Assembly: GCF_013179515.1 (NCBI RefSeq)
Contig: NZ_JABMCN010000020.1
Span: 1 to 34,632 of the forward strand
From: Pseudomonas sp. CM27
GTDB taxonomy: Bacteria > Pseudomonadota > Gammaproteobacteria > Pseudomonadales > Pseudomonadaceae
Direction: 5' to 3'
DNA: 34,632 nucleotides
The notes under the pieces were generated by a model. It ran no database searches. It had not been told where the DNA came from and saw only the letters and a list, made by a program, of their open reading frames with translations. Below are positions 15,356 through 23,397 of the stretch, piece by piece. Every line of letters starts with the position of its first letter. Within the stretch, counting starts at the first letter, position 1. Made by a program: the position numbers and the translations under genes.

Positions 15356-17053
15356 TTAGAGGCCTGAGTAAGAGCCTCCTGGCAAGGGCTTGCACGGGGC
15401 AGTGAAATCCAAGGCTGAGCGGTACGAGGACGTCTGGACATTCATCATCCCGAGCACTGTGTGAAACAGGTTGTCGTGGCTAAGAGGTGAGCTTGCTTGA
15501 GCTTTCAAACAGCCGACGTTGAGCCTTTCACTCTTCGCAAGAGAATCGGACATCCAAAGCACCAATGGCACCTTGGTTTGCTCTTCAGGAGCCATCGCAT
15601 AAGGCAGCCCATGCAGGTAGAGCCCACCCTCACCCAGTGATTCTCCGTGGTCAGAAACGTACAGGAGCCCAGTGTCGAATTTGGTGTTCGCTGCCAGGAT
15701 GTCGATCAGCCCGGCTGTAACGTAGTCGGTGTAAAGGATCGAGTTATCGTAGGCATTGAGCACTTCCTGCTGCTTACATTTGTCGAGCTCGTTGGTCTCG
15801 CACACCGGCGCGAATTTCTTGAATTGCGCGGGGTAGCGCTTGTAGTAGGCCGGGACATGGCTACCTTTGTAGTGGAGCACCAGGACAGCATCGCCTTCTT
15901 GACGCTTGATGAAGTCTTGCATCTCCGAGAGCAGCACCCCGTCCTTACACTCCTCGCTGGTGCAAAGTTGGGGATCCGCGTGAGAGGCAGCCTTGTGGTT
16001 GGGAACCCTGTCGCAGGCCCCTTTGCACCCCGAGTTGTTGTCAGTCCACATGACACTAATGCCTGCGCGTTGAAGCACGTCGAGCAGCCCTTCTCGGCTC
16101 TTGGCCAAGCCATCTTTGTACTCGGCCTTACCCACATCCAGGAACATGCATGGCAACGAAACTGCGGTGGCGGTGCCGCAGGAGCTGACGTTGGAGAAGC
16201 TGATGACGTTGCGTTTTTCCAGCTCCGGGTTCGTTTCACGGGTGTAGCCATTGAGGGAGAAGTTGGCGGAGCGGGCGGTCTCTCCTACAGCCAGTACCAG
16301 CAGCCTAGGTTTACGGGCCGCCCCCTGTCGATTAACTACCGCATCAGTTCCAATGGCCGTCAGCGTTTTAGGTGTGGCCAGCTGGCGCTTCAGGTAACCA
16401 TGGCCAGCCGCAAACAAGTTGGTGGGTACCAGGATCAGTCGGATCTCCCGATTGTTGCGCAGCAAGGAGGCATATGACTGGTATTGACTCAGCACGATGC
16501 CAGACAAGGTCAACAGAGCGAGCGACAGAGCAATGACCCTGCTGACCAAAGCTCTGGCCCAAGGCTTGCGCCGGAGGGGAACCCGGGAGATCAGGTAGAC
16601 GGGCAACACCCCAACCATTGCGACCCACAGACCGAGCTTCCAATTCAGCAGCTCGGTTGCCTCAGCGACGTCTGTCTCCACAACGTTGGTGAACATTGTG
16701 TAATCGATCACGATGCCATAGGCATTCATGAAGTAACTCGCAAAAGCCGCGCTGATCAGTACGAGACATAGAAAAGGTTTGGTCAGCCGCGCCCATGACA
16801 GCAAGCTCAGAACCGTAAACACCCATGCGAATACTATGACTGGGAGGCTAGCTGCTAGCAGCCAGTTCACTTCATCGGTTTTGAATACCAGCTTCCAGAG
16901 CACGCTCCAGAGCTCAGCATTCGCGAATAGCAGCAACCAAAGAGTTACCAGCCCAATGAGCAGATTAGTGCTGATGCCTTCCTGTCGGGCAGTGCGAATA
17001 GCAAAGATCCATTTACTTAACAGGGTGTGAACAATGGATTTTGAAGGTGTCAT
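15356..17053 (-). CDS. eptA: Lipid A phosphoethanolamine transferase (EptA/MCR family)
   Basis: A 565-residue inner-membrane enzyme that moves phosphoethanolamine from phosphatidylethanolamine to lipid A, lowering surface charge and polymyxin binding. Five N-terminal membrane helices (residues about 28-215) precede a periplasmic sulfatase-fold domain. Zinc and nucleophile sites are visible: Glu258 in GETARSANF, Thr296 in SSCGTATAVSLPCMF, and the SDHGESLGE and YLHGLPYAMAP motifs, with paired cysteines as in MCR-1. I start at the ATG at 17053; a TTG two codons earlier lacks support. Position within a metal-resistance cluster and the box-bearing promoter at 17260-17297 suggest metal-responsive expression. 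In P. aeruginosa zinc is known to induce this modification through ColRS. Confidence 0.92.
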   Translation of the reverse strand: MTPSKSIVHTLLSKWIFAIRTARQEGISTNLLIGLVTLWLLLFANAELWSVLWKLVFKTDEVNWLLAASLPVIVFAWVFTVLSLLSWARLTKPFLCLVLISAAFASYFMNAYGIVIDYTMFTNVVETDVAEATELLNWKLGLWVAMVGVLPVYLISRVPLRRKPWARALVSRVIALSLALLTLSGIVLSQYQSYASLLRNNREIRLILVPTNLFAAGHGYLKRQLATPKTLTAIGTDAVVNRQGAARKPRLLVLAVGETARSANFSLNGYTRETNPELEKRNVISFSNVSSCGTATAVSLPCMFLDVGKAEYKDGLAKSREGLLDVLQRAGISVMWTDNNSGCKGACDRVPNHKAASHADPQLCTSEECKDGVLLSEMQDFIKRQEGDAVLVLHYKGSHVPAYYKRYPAQFKKFAPVCETNELDKCKQQEVLNAYDNSILYTDYVTAGLIDILAANTKFDTGLLYVSDHGESLGEGGLYLHGLPYAMAPEEQTKVPLVLWMSDSLAKSERLNVGCLKAQASSPLSHDNLFHTVLGMMNVQTSSYRSALDFTAPCKPLPGGSYSGL

Positions 17054-17541
17054 TATCAAACTCTGAGAGGCTGCTTATCCATGCGTTAGCTGTGGAGTTA
17101 GCGGGAGCTGCTTGGCAAACCATCGACAGATGCTGAGCGATTGCGCAATGTGCGGAGCGCCAGAGGCCTTAGGGCCTAGGCGTTGGAGACGCTTAGAATG
17201 TGTGAGGCATAGGGACAAAAGAGAAATAAATCTCGCTGAGCGCATTATTTCCGGCGCCTGATAACGACACGATGACCTCGTGATTACAATGCTGACAGAA
17301 ATGCAATAACTGCTGTTTTAATTGCCATCGACCAGGCTATGATAAAAATTAGGGCGACACCATCTATTAAACGCAGAGCACCGCTCAGCTAGATAAATTT
17401 AATTTCACAAACAAAACGGCTTCGTTTTGACGTAGGCTAATTTTGAACTTTCACTTTAACTTACAAGTCTTTCTCGCGAGCAGAACATTCTTTTCAACTT
17501 TTGCTCGTTAATATGTCACCCATCAATGAGGGGCGAATACC
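17054..17541. other. Divergent AT-rich regulatory gap between eptA and the zinc-ribbon/CDF genes
   Basis: No gene is supported in these 488 bases. The gap holds the promoter module at 17260-17297 (reading left, to eptA). It also has a -10-like TATGAT at 17338-17343 reading right, a small AAAACG/CGTTTT hairpin near 17418-17435, and an imperfect GCGAGCA/TGCTCGT hairpin near 17475-17508. The stretch from about 17390 to 17520 is notably AT-rich. Confidence 0.5.
17260..17297 (-). promoter_or_regulatory. Response-regulator-box promoter of eptA (copy 1 of a 38-bp module)
   Basis: On the minus strand it reads TGTCAGCATTGTAATC, then AGGTCAT and CGTTATC at fixed spacing. TTGTAA works as -35 with exactly 17 bp to the -10-like CGTTAT. 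The module at 26682-26719 matches at 30 of 38 positions. Transcription would start near 17252, leaving a leader of about 200 nt before eptA. The box could also act on the rightward zinc-ribbon/CDF transcript. Confidence 0.6.
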
Positions 17542-17880
17542 ATGAGCTTTTTCAAAAATATCCTGGGCGGGCACCATGGCCGTGGAAACCACGGTGGAGG
17601 CAAGCACCACAGCGGGGGACATGGGGCCGAGCAATACGATCGCCATGGCCGGCAGCAGGGCTGCGACGGCGGCAACCAGGTGTATGACGGCGGGCGCCAT
17701 GCCACTCCAGCCCCCATTAAAGATCTGCAGGGCTGCAGGCAGTGCCGGACGGCCAACGATCCGTCAGCACGCTTTTGTCTAAACTGCGGAACACCACTAT
17801 CGAGTGGTTGCACCGCCTGTGGCTCGTTGCTGAGCGCAGGAGCAAAATTCTGCAGTCAGTGTGGCCAAGCGACGCTCTAA
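17542..17880 (+). CDS. His/Gly-rich double zinc-ribbon protein
   Basis: A 112-residue protein in two parts. Residues 8-50 are strongly His/Gly-rich (GGHHGRGNHGGGKHHSGGHG), as in metal-buffering tails. Residues 64-110 carry two zinc-ribbon pairs: CRQC/CLNC, then CTAC/CSQC. The ATG at 17542 follows GAGGGG. It precedes the CDF exporter by 54 bp and is likely co-transcribed. I infer a cytoplasmic zinc or cadmium buffer, sensor or chaperone for the exporter. No catalytic motif is seen. Confidence 0.75.
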   Translation: MSFFKNILGGHHGRGNHGGGKHHSGGHGAEQYDRHGRQQGCDGGNQVYDGGRHATPAPIKDLQGCRQCRTANDPSARFCLNCGTPLSSGCTACGSLLSAGAKFCSQCGQATL

Positions 17881-17934
17881 CGATAGGCAGACAGGAAGGC
17901 CAACGAGACCACAACCCTGCGCAAGGAGAAATAC

Positions 17935-18840
17935 GTGGGTTCAAATCATGACCATGGCAGCGCTGCAGTACGCGAGGGGCATCAGAAGAAGCTAATCATG
18001 GCGCTCGCCTTGACTGGCAGCTTCATGATTGCAGAAGTGATCGGTGCGTGGATTACCGGCAGCCTGGCGCTGCTGTCTGACGCATCCCACATGTTCACAG
18101 ATACTGCCGCCTTGGCGATCTCACTGATTGCACTTCAGATAGCCAAGCGCCCGGCGGATCAGAAAAGAACCTTCGGCTATGCGCGCCTGGAGATTCTGGC
18201 TTCGACGTTCAACGCCGTGCTGCTCTTCCTGGTGGCGATGTACATCTTGTACGAGGCCTACCAGCGCTTTTTCATGCCGGCGGAGATCGCTACCGGGGCG
18301 ATGATGTGGATCGCAATCGCCGGCCTGATCATCAACCTAATCTCGATGCGCCTTCTGGCATCTGCGAGCAACGAGAGCCTTAACGTCAAAGGCGCCTACC
18401 TCGAAGTTTGGAGCGACATGCTCGGCTCGCTAGGCGTAATCATTGCAGCACTCATCATCCGCTTCACGGGCTGGACCTGGGTCGACACGATTGTCGCTGT
18501 GGCAATCGGACTTTGGGTACTGCCGCGGACGTGGCAGTTGCTTCGCGAAAGCCTGGGGATTCTCATGGAGGGTGTGCCGAGGGGGCTCGACGTTACGGCA
18601 ATCGAGGCCACCATCCGCGGCGTAGATGGGGTCACGGACGTTCATGACTTGCACGTCTGGGCCGTCAGCAGTGGCAGCAACGTGATGACGTCGCACGTAG
18701 TGGTACGGGATTCTGCAGATGGGGATGCTGTGTTGGCGGCCGTCGTGGATGCTGTCAGCGATGGATTTGAAATCCATCACTGCACCATCCAGATCGAGCG
18801 GGCAGCTTTCCACGAGAGCGTTCCCTCGCCCTCGCACTGA
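17935..18840 (+). CDS. czcD: CDF-family zinc/cadmium/cobalt exporter (CzcD-like)
   Basis: A 301-residue cation diffusion facilitator that exports Zn2+, Cd2+ or Co2+ from the cytoplasm in exchange for protons. It has six membrane helices (residues about 20-185). The metal site in helix 2 is Asp49, His52 and Asp56 (SDASHMFTD); in helix 5 it is Glu157 and Asp161 (LEVWSD), the CzcD-type variant. A cytoplasmic C-terminal domain follows (DVHDLHVWAVSSG). The GTG at 17935 is supported by AAGGAG 6 bases before it. Length is normal. It is coupled to the zinc-ribbon protein upstream and lies near czcRS. Confidence 0.92.
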   Translation: MGSNHDHGSAAVREGHQKKLIMALALTGSFMIAEVIGAWITGSLALLSDASHMFTDTAALAISLIALQIAKRPADQKRTFGYARLEILASTFNAVLLFLVAMYILYEAYQRFFMPAEIATGAMMWIAIAGLIINLISMRLLASASNESLNVKGAYLEVWSDMLGSLGVIIAALIIRFTGWTWVDTIVAVAIGLWVLPRTWQLLRESLGILMEGVPRGLDVTAIEATIRGVDGVTDVHDLHVWAVSSGSNVMTSHVVVRDSADGDAVLAAVVDAVSDGFEIHHCTIQIERAAFHESVPSPSH

Positions 18841-18864
18841 TCGATCGGTAAACACCATGCAGAC

Positions 18865-18892
18865 ACATCCCCTTCCTGGCTGAGGGGGATGT
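18865..18892 (+). terminator. Weak hairpin after the CDF gene
   Basis: ACATCCCC (18865-18872) pairs with GGGGATGT (18885-18892) around a 12-nt loop, 25 bases after the CDF stop. No T-run follows, so read-through into the DUF3147 gene is likely. Confidence 0.35.
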
Positions 18893-18997
18893 TGTAGAAG
18901 AAATGCGATGAGGGATGGCGTAAACGGCAGGAGCACTTCGAGAGGGGTTGGAGAATGGCTTCACCTCCCCCGTCCACAATCCCCAGAAGGTTCAGCG

Positions 18998-19348
18998 ATG
19001 GCTTGGATCATCACGAAGTACCTACTCACTGCCGGGATAGTGATTCTCGTATCAGAGCTGGCGAAACGCAGTGACAAGCTGGGCGGCCTGGTCGCCGCCC
19101 TACCCCTGGTCACTGTCTTGACGCTGGTCTGGCTCTATTTGGAGAACCAGAGCATGGAGAAGATCTCCAATCATGCTTGGTACACGTTCTGGTACGTGCT
19201 TCCTACACTGCCGATGTTTATCGCGTTCCCGTTGCTGCTACCTAAGCTCGGCTTCTGGCCGACCCTTATCAGCAGCATCCTCATCACAATGGCCAGTTTC
19301 GGATGTTTCGCCGTACTGCTGCGCCGGTTCGGCATTGAGCTTCTATGA
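18998..19348 (+). CDS. DUF3147-family small membrane protein
   Basis: A 116-residue inner-membrane protein with four predicted helices: about residues 5-20, 28-46, 62-82 and 88-108. It begins MAWIITKYLLTAGIVILVSE, then AKRSDKLGGLVAALPLVTVL, which is typical of DUF3147. The ATG at 18998 has AAGG about 9 bases upstream; the longer frame from 18908 has no hydrophobic logic before that ATG. It follows the CDF gene in the same direction, and function is unknown in the family. It may belong to the same metal-induced transcript. Confidence 0.75.
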   Translation: MAWIITKYLLTAGIVILVSELAKRSDKLGGLVAALPLVTVLTLVWLYLENQSMEKISNHAWYTFWYVLPTLPMFIAFPLLLPKLGFWPTLISSILITMASFGCFAVLLRRFGIELL

Positions 19349-19380
19349 TCCGGCGACCGCAGACATCATCTTGATGAGCC

Positions 19381-19707
19381 TTAACGGCTGTTAATACACT
19401 CGCCCTTCACCAGGTAGCGAACCATGTGCAGCTCGCCTTTCGAGTCTTCGTAGGTCATCATACTTCTTACATTACCGCAGTACCGCACGCTGGGTGATAC
19501 ATACACCAACTTACCAACGTCAAGGTCCATACCGTAGGCATAGTCTTCAAGTTGAGGCATGGGCTTTTTTACGCGCTGAGCATAATCCGCAGTAGCCTCT
19601 CTAGCAGAACGCTCAATGCGTTGGTTTATTTCCATACCGCTTTGTGCATTGGCTGTTAGTGATGTGAAGAGCATAAACACGGCGATCGCTGATACAGTAG
19701 TGTTCAT
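19381..19707 (-). CDS. DUF2790-family secreted protein (copy 1)
   Basis: A 108-residue protein with a signal peptide (residues 1 to about 21, ending LTANAQ) and a DUF2790 domain. It includes PMPQLEDYAYGMDLDVGKLV, then YCGNVRSMMTYEDSKGEL and the final Cys (GECINSR), so the two cysteines probably form a disulfide. AAGGGA precedes the start. DUF2790 proteins are short periplasmic Pseudomonas proteins of unknown function that often sit beside metal-resistance genes. A second copy is at 33228-33551. Its leader holds a terminator-like hairpin, and a CzcR-type box lies about 210 bp upstream. Confidence 0.8.
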   Translation of the reverse strand: MNTTVSAIAVFMLFTSLTANAQSGMEINQRIERSAREATADYAQRVKKPMPQLEDYAYGMDLDVGKLVYVSPSVRYCGNVRSMMTYEDSKGELHMVRYLVKGECINSR

Positions 19708-19721
19708 AAGAAGTCCCTTAA

Positions 19722-19747
19722 TAAAAAAGCGCCCGTAGGGGGGCGCT
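19722..19747 (-). terminator. Terminator-like hairpin in the DUF2790 leader (possible attenuator)
   Basis: AGCGCCC (19728-19734) pairs with GGGCGCT (19741-19747). On the minus strand the stem runs into TTTTTT, so it would stop transcripts heading to the DUF2790 gene only about 15 bases before its start codon. No gene lies upstream on that strand for this to terminate, which makes attenuation plausible. Confidence 0.6.
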
Positions 19748-19894
19748 AAAATTCACCTACCAAAGGAGCGTATGGTTTACAGGTGAATGCATTGACGAGA
19801 ACAACTGCCCGCTGCTCTTGCCAAGCTGCTTTGAAATGAGACAATTTCCAAAGCAGCGATGCCTCTTCCGCTGCCCTTAAACTAGCAAAGGAGG

Positions 19895-19953
19895 CTAACA
19901 CCAAGATGATCGCGCAATTACAATTTGGACATGTAATAGATTGTAAGGTAATT
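19895..19953 (-). promoter_or_regulatory. Response-regulator-box promoter of DUF2790 copy 1
   Basis: On the minus strand TGTCCAAATTGTAATT carries the box. TTGTAA (rc of 19918-19923) is followed after exactly 17 bp by TGTTAG (rc of 19895-19900). An inverted copy of the half-site, ATTGTAAG at 19940-19947, makes a palindrome with the first. The design matches the promoters at 17260, 23290 and 26682. Confidence 0.55.
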
Positions 19954-20207
19954 ATTCGGGAGACTACTGAGCCACCAAGTGAACTAATTCGCAGAAAGGC
20001 GTAGCAGTTCGCGGCCGTGCATGGGGACTGCCTGCGTGGCGCACTCGATGCAAGGCCAGCGCCAGTCTCTGCAAGCTGGCGACCGAAATACTGCCTGTCA
20101 TGGCCGATTCCGCCTGTCAGGCGAAGCTGTCATACACCGTCGCAGACCCCAGAATCCGCTAAGCTCAGAGCTGGAGCCTGCATGACTGTCAGAAATCTTG
20201 CGGCTAC

Positions 20208-20225
20208 ATTACAAATTTGTAGGAT
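20208..20225 (+). promoter_or_regulatory. Palindromic box upstream of czcRS
   Basis: TACAAATTTGTA (20210-20221) is a perfect 12-bp palindrome inside ATTACAAATTTGTAGGAT, related to the ATTGTAAT boxes elsewhere in the cluster. TTGCGG (20198-20203) and TAGGAT (20220-20225), spaced 16 bp, could be the promoter, with the box between them. Auto-control of czcRS is the likely meaning. Confidence 0.4.
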
Positions 20226-20396
20226 TTCGCCGCGGCCAGCTTCTTCGCGTTAAGATTCAAGCGTCCTCAGGTGACCCGGCGTATGGACAGAGGTAGCGAC
20301 TACCACATGCCATACCCTCAGCCTATCTTTCGAACAGCCTGCAACCATAATCTTGGCGGATTAGGCCAACTCCTTCCTCACACCTTGAGATAAGTT

Positions 20397-21071
20397 ATGC
20401 GCGTTCTAGTTGTGGAAGACGAAATTAAAACTGCCGAATATCTTCAGCAGGGCCTATCCGAAAGCGGGTATGTCGTAGATATCGTGCACAACGGTGTAGA
20501 TGCCCTGCACTTGTTCAACACTAATGTCTATTCGTTGGTCCTTCTGGACGTGAACCTCCCCGGTATCGACGGCTGGGACCTGCTGGAAACCATCCGTAAG
20601 ACCAGCCGGGTCCGCATCATCATGCTGACCGCCCGCGGACGCATCAATGACAAGCTCAAGGGCTTGGACGGCGGCGCGGATGACTACCTTGTGAAGCCAT
20701 TCGAATTCCCTGAACTGCTTGCTCGCATCCGTTCGCTGCAACGCCGTGGTGATGAGTTGGTCGAGAAGAGCTCGCTGAAAATTGCGGATCTGGAACTCGA
20801 CTCCGTCCGCCATCGCGTCTTCCGCGGTGGCACACGCATCGATCTCACCACCAAGGAATTTGCGCTTCTGCACCTGCTCATGAGCCGAACGGGCGAAGCG
20901 CTGACTCGTTCCCAGATCATCTCGTTGGTCTGGGATATGAATTTCGATTGCGACACCAATGTCATCGATGTAGCCATCCGGCGCTTGCGCTCGAAGATCG
21001 ATGACCCGTTTGAAACCAAGCTCATTCACACGCTTCGTGGCGTTGGGTACGTTTTTGAGGAACGCGCATGA
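20397..21071 (+). CDS. czcR: OmpR-family response regulator (CzcR-like)
   Basis: A 224-residue response regulator of the CzcR/CopR/IrlR branch. In the receiver domain (residues 1-115) the acidic pair is Glu7 and Asp8 (VVEDE), the phospho-acceptor is Asp51 (LLLDVNLPG), and Thr78 and Lys100 complete the site. The winged-helix DNA-binding domain follows (about 125-222; [20 protein letters not shown], then [13 protein letters not shown] and [10 protein letters not shown]). In Pseudomonas and Cupriavidus, CzcR activates czcCBA and related genes under zinc or cadmium. The stop overlaps the czcS start in ATGA. The boxes found through this cluster are candidate targets. Confidence 0.92.
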   Translation: MRVLVVEDEIKTAEYLQQGLSESGYVVDIVHNGVDALHLFNTNVYSLVLLDVNLPGIDGWDLLETIRKTSRVRIIMLTARGRINDKLKGLDGGADDYLVKPFEFPELLARIRSLQRRGDELVEKSSLKIADLELDSVRHRVFRGGTRIDLTTKEFALLHLLMSRTGEALTRSQIISLVWDMNFDCDTNVIDVAIRRLRSKIDDPFETKLIHTLRGVGYVFEERA

Positions 21072-22486
21072 GGCCATTCAGCCTGGCTGCAAAGCTGGGG
21101 TTAAAAGTTGGGTTGATGAGCGCAGCGTTGCTGCTTCTGTTCGCCACCTTTGGCTATCTGATGGTAGGTAAGGCTCTGGAAAGAAATGCCCGAGCGGACC
21201 TGGAAGTAAAGATGGCGGGGATGGCTCACAACCTGTCCACCATCCCGGATATCTCCGGCGTCAACGCAGATGCACATCAGCTTGTCGATTTGGTCATGGG
21301 CCACAACAACCTGTATGTGAGCATATTCGATACCTCACAGAATCAGACTCCTCTGCTCTCGATTGGCTCGAAACAGGTCAATCTGGAGGTGCACAAGTTT
21401 CAGCCGGCGGCCCAGCCTAAAGAGCATGAATGGCGTGATACGCAGGACCGTCCTCTGCTGAGTGCTTCTCGGATCATGCGCTTGGGCGATGGAACAGAGG
21501 TCAGCGTCTATATGACCATGGACCAGTCATCCAGTGAGGCACTGCTTGATGCGTTGCTGACTTGGGCCTTGATGATGTCCCCCGTCATCCTCGCACTGAT
21601 CTTGGCCATTGGCTGGTGGACCGTGCGCAGAGGCCTGCTGCCGCTGACCAAATTCCTCAAGGTGGCGTCAAAGATCTCAACGGAGAGCCTCGACCATCGT
21701 CTTCCGACTGATGGGATGCCGGCAGAACTCAAGAAGCTCGCCGACGGCATCAACATCATGCTGGCTCGCCTGGATGATGGCGTTCAGCAGCTCTCGCAGT
21801 TCTCTGACGACCTTGCCCACGAACTTCGAGCACCGCTTTCCAACCTGATGGGCAAGGCCCAGGTTGCCTTGACCAGAGAAAGATCGCTTTCCGAGTACCG
21901 GGAGGTTCTAGAGTCGTGCACAGAAGAGTTGGACCGCATGAGCCGCATGGTTTCCGACATGCTGTTCTTGGCCCAGGTCAGTCACCCTGCGTCCATGGTG
22001 GAGTTCGAACCGGTGTCCCTGGTCGACGAGGTTCAGCGCGTATGCGACCTCTTCAGCATTTCGGCAGAGGAAGGCGAGATCCAGCTGCAGATTTCTGGGA
22101 GTGATGATGTGGTACGCGGGAACCGCCTGATGGTTCAACGGGCCGTCTCAAACCTCGTGTCGAACGCGATCCGCTACTGCCCTCGCGGCCGCACGGTCTA
22201 CGTGAAGGTGCAGCATAGTGCGAGCGGTACGACCTTGAGTGTCGGCAACCCCGGCCGCGGTATTGCCAAGGAACACCATGCGCACTTATTTGAGCGGTTC
22301 TACCGTGTGGACAAGAGCCGAGCACGGAGCGAAGGCGGTACCGGTCTTGGCTTGGCCATTGTGCAGTCGATCATGAGCCTGCACCAAGGGTCGGCGAGCG
22401 TGGAGGTGACCGAAGAAAACTTCACCTGGTTCCACCTTCACTTTCCCGCAGCCCAGCAACTGCAGCCAGCAATGACCGCCGCTTAA
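21068..22486 (+). CDS. czcS: Heavy-metal sensor histidine kinase (CzcS-like)
   Basis: A 472-residue membrane kinase. It has helix 1 (residues about 14-35), a periplasmic sensor loop (about 36-160) and helix 2 (about 163-186), then HAMP (about 187-238). The phospho-acceptor is His251 in [20 protein letters not shown]. The ATP-binding domain shows the N box ([11 protein letters not shown]), the G1 box ([10 protein letters not shown]) and G2 ([10 protein letters not shown]). The length and order fit the CusS/CzcS heavy-metal kinase family, which senses periplasmic zinc, cadmium or copper. It is translationally coupled to czcR, and a terminator follows. Confidence 0.92.
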   Translation: MRPFSLAAKLGLKVGLMSAALLLLFATFGYLMVGKALERNARADLEVKMAGMAHNLSTIPDISGVNADAHQLVDLVMGHNNLYVSIFDTSQNQTPLLSIGSKQVNLEVHKFQPAAQPKEHEWRDTQDRPLLSASRIMRLGDGTEVSVYMTMDQSSSEALLDALLTWALMMSPVILALILAIGWWTVRRGLLPLTKFLKVASKISTESLDHRLPTDGMPAELKKLADGINIMLARLDDGVQQLSQFSDDLAHELRAPLSNLMGKAQVALTRERSLSEYREVLESCTEELDRMSRMVSDMLFLAQVSHPASMVEFEPVSLVDEVQRVCDLFSISAEEGEIQLQISGSDDVVRGNRLMVQRAVSNLVSNAIRYCPRGRTVYVKVQHSASGTTLSVGNPGRGIAKEHHAHLFERFYRVDKSRARSEGGTGLGLAIVQSIMSLHQGSASVEVTEENFTWFHLHFPAAQQLQPAMTAA

Positions 22487-22503
22487 ACCGCGCAGACATG
22501 ATT

Positions 22504-22530
22504 AGGCCCGTCCATCGACGGGCCTTTTTG
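22504..22530. terminator. Rho-independent terminator after czcRS
   Basis: AGGCCCGTC (22504-22512) pairs with GACGGGCCT (22517-22525) around CATC, then TTTTTG TTT follows. It lies 18 bases after the czcS stop and just beyond the stop of the convergent gene at 22544. Confidence 0.85.
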
Positions 22531-22543
22531 TTTGCTCAATGCA

Positions 22544-23131
22544 TCAGTGCCGGAGGACCACAGGGTCCATAGGCGACCGCAGAATCACCGACTTGATGAT
22601 CTTCTGCTCGTCAGGATTGGCGTTCTTCCACAGGTGTGAGAAGTACTGAGCATTCACTTTCTCTTGAGCACTTACGCTGCCGGCGGCATCGATCAGGCGC
22701 ATGGTCGAGTAGACACAGATCAGCGCCAGAATGAAGAACGACGTGGCGACCACCATCACATAACGCTTGGCCAGCACCGGTGCCCGCTTGAGCTCCTGGA
22801 TAGAGGCGTCCGCCGCCTTTGTCGCTGCTGTAAGCTCCGAGATCAGTGGCTGGATGGCGGTGTCGACTCCGCGGCATGCAGCTGAATACGCTGATGCAGC
22901 GGCGCGCAAGGCAACCTCCTCCGCGTTCGACCAAGCCTTCTCCGCCTTTCGCACCTCCTCCTGAATCTGCCGGCCGACAGCGTCCACCTGCTCCACCAGT
23001 TCGTTCGACCTCTCCAGAACAGCGCTGGAGGTCCGCGTCTGCGAGGTCAGCTCATCGAGCTGGACAGTGAGTTTTTCAGTGCAGCGGCGAAAGTCACCGA
23101 TAGCAACTGCCCAGGGCTCTATGTCATTCAT
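22544..23131 (-). CDS. Coiled-coil, single-helix membrane protein of unknown function
   Basis: A 195-residue protein I cannot assign. Residues about 15-125 are Ala/Glu/Lys-rich with long heptad-like runs (LTVQLDELTSQTRTSSAVLE; QIQEEVRKAEKAWSNAEEVA), suggesting an extended coiled coil. One membrane helix lies at about 128-150 (YVMVVATSFFILALICVYS), followed by a short polar tail. AGGAGAT before the ATG at 23131 is a good ribosome site. It lies between czcRS and a divergently expressed secreted peptide. A box with a well-placed -10 sits about 50 bp upstream, so it may be part of the metal-responsive set. Confidence 0.7.
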   Translation of the reverse strand: MNDIEPWAVAIGDFRRCTEKLTVQLDELTSQTRTSSAVLERSNELVEQVDAVGRQIQEEVRKAEKAWSNAEEVALRAAASAYSAACRGVDTAIQPLISELTAATKAADASIQELKRAPVLAKRYVMVVATSFFILALICVYSTMRLIDAAGSVSAQEKVNAQYFSHLWKNANPDEQKIIKSVILRSPMDPVVLRH

Positions 23132-23166
23132 GGCTATCTCCTAGGGCGGCCAACAACGCCGCGCTG

Positions 23167-23196
23167 AATTAACGCGCTAGATATCAAAATTGTAAT
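23167..23196 (-). promoter_or_regulatory. Box-bearing promoter of the coiled-coil membrane protein
   Basis: The plus strand holds TATCAAAATTGTAAT (23182-23196). Read leftward, TTACAA is followed after 17 bp by TTAATT (rc of 23167-23172), a fair -10, with transcription starting near 23160. The box is inverted relative to the other promoters in the set, so its mode of action may differ. Confidence 0.4.
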
Positions 23197-23289
23197 TTAA
23201 GAGAAAATTCTTAGTCGCCCTCGACAGTGCCGAGATAGACATGATCCTTCCAGATTTGAGGATTTAACGCATCCTGCCTGCCGCCAAAA

Positions 23290-23326
23290 TTACGGAATTG
23301 TAATTATTGACTCACCTTGTCGTTAG
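23290..23326 (+). promoter_or_regulatory. Response-regulator-box promoter of the small secreted protein
   Basis: TTACGGAATTGTAAT (23290-23304) carries the box. TTGTAA (23298-23303) and CGTTAG (23321-23326) are exactly 17 bp apart, as in the eptA, gtrA and DUF2790 promoters. The gene starts 72 bp downstream at 23398. Confidence 0.55.
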
Positions 23327-23397
23327 CTTCGCGTTCCTAAACTACAAACCAACAAAGGCCGCTAATCAGGCAGGCCTAGTATGAACCGAGGTTCACA

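Larger units (their letters stand above)
19708..20396. other. Divergent regulatory gap between DUF2790 and czcRS
   Basis: No gene is supported in these 689 bases. It contains the leader hairpin (19722-19747), an 8-bp inverted repeat ATTCACCT/AGGTGAAT (19751-19758 and 19781-19788), the box promoter at 19895-19931 and the palindrome at 20208-20222. An open frame at 20017-20253 lacks a ribosome site and protein-like composition. The size fits two divergent, separately regulated promoters. Confidence 0.5.

Noticed and set aside
15647-16477. A 276-codon plus-strand open frame
   Set aside because: It is antisense to the catalytic domain of the eptA-like gene, which carries every family motif. It has no ribosome site and no recognisable product.
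18908-18997. A longer N-terminus for the DUF3147 protein
   Set aside because: The added residues are polar, have no ribosome site and precede a good ATG with a hydrophobic first helix. The start at 18998 is more sensible.
20017-20253. A 78-codon open frame upstream of czcR
   Set aside because: There is no ribosome site, its composition is Arg/Pro/Ser-rich as in a non-coding frame, and it lies in a regulatory gap.
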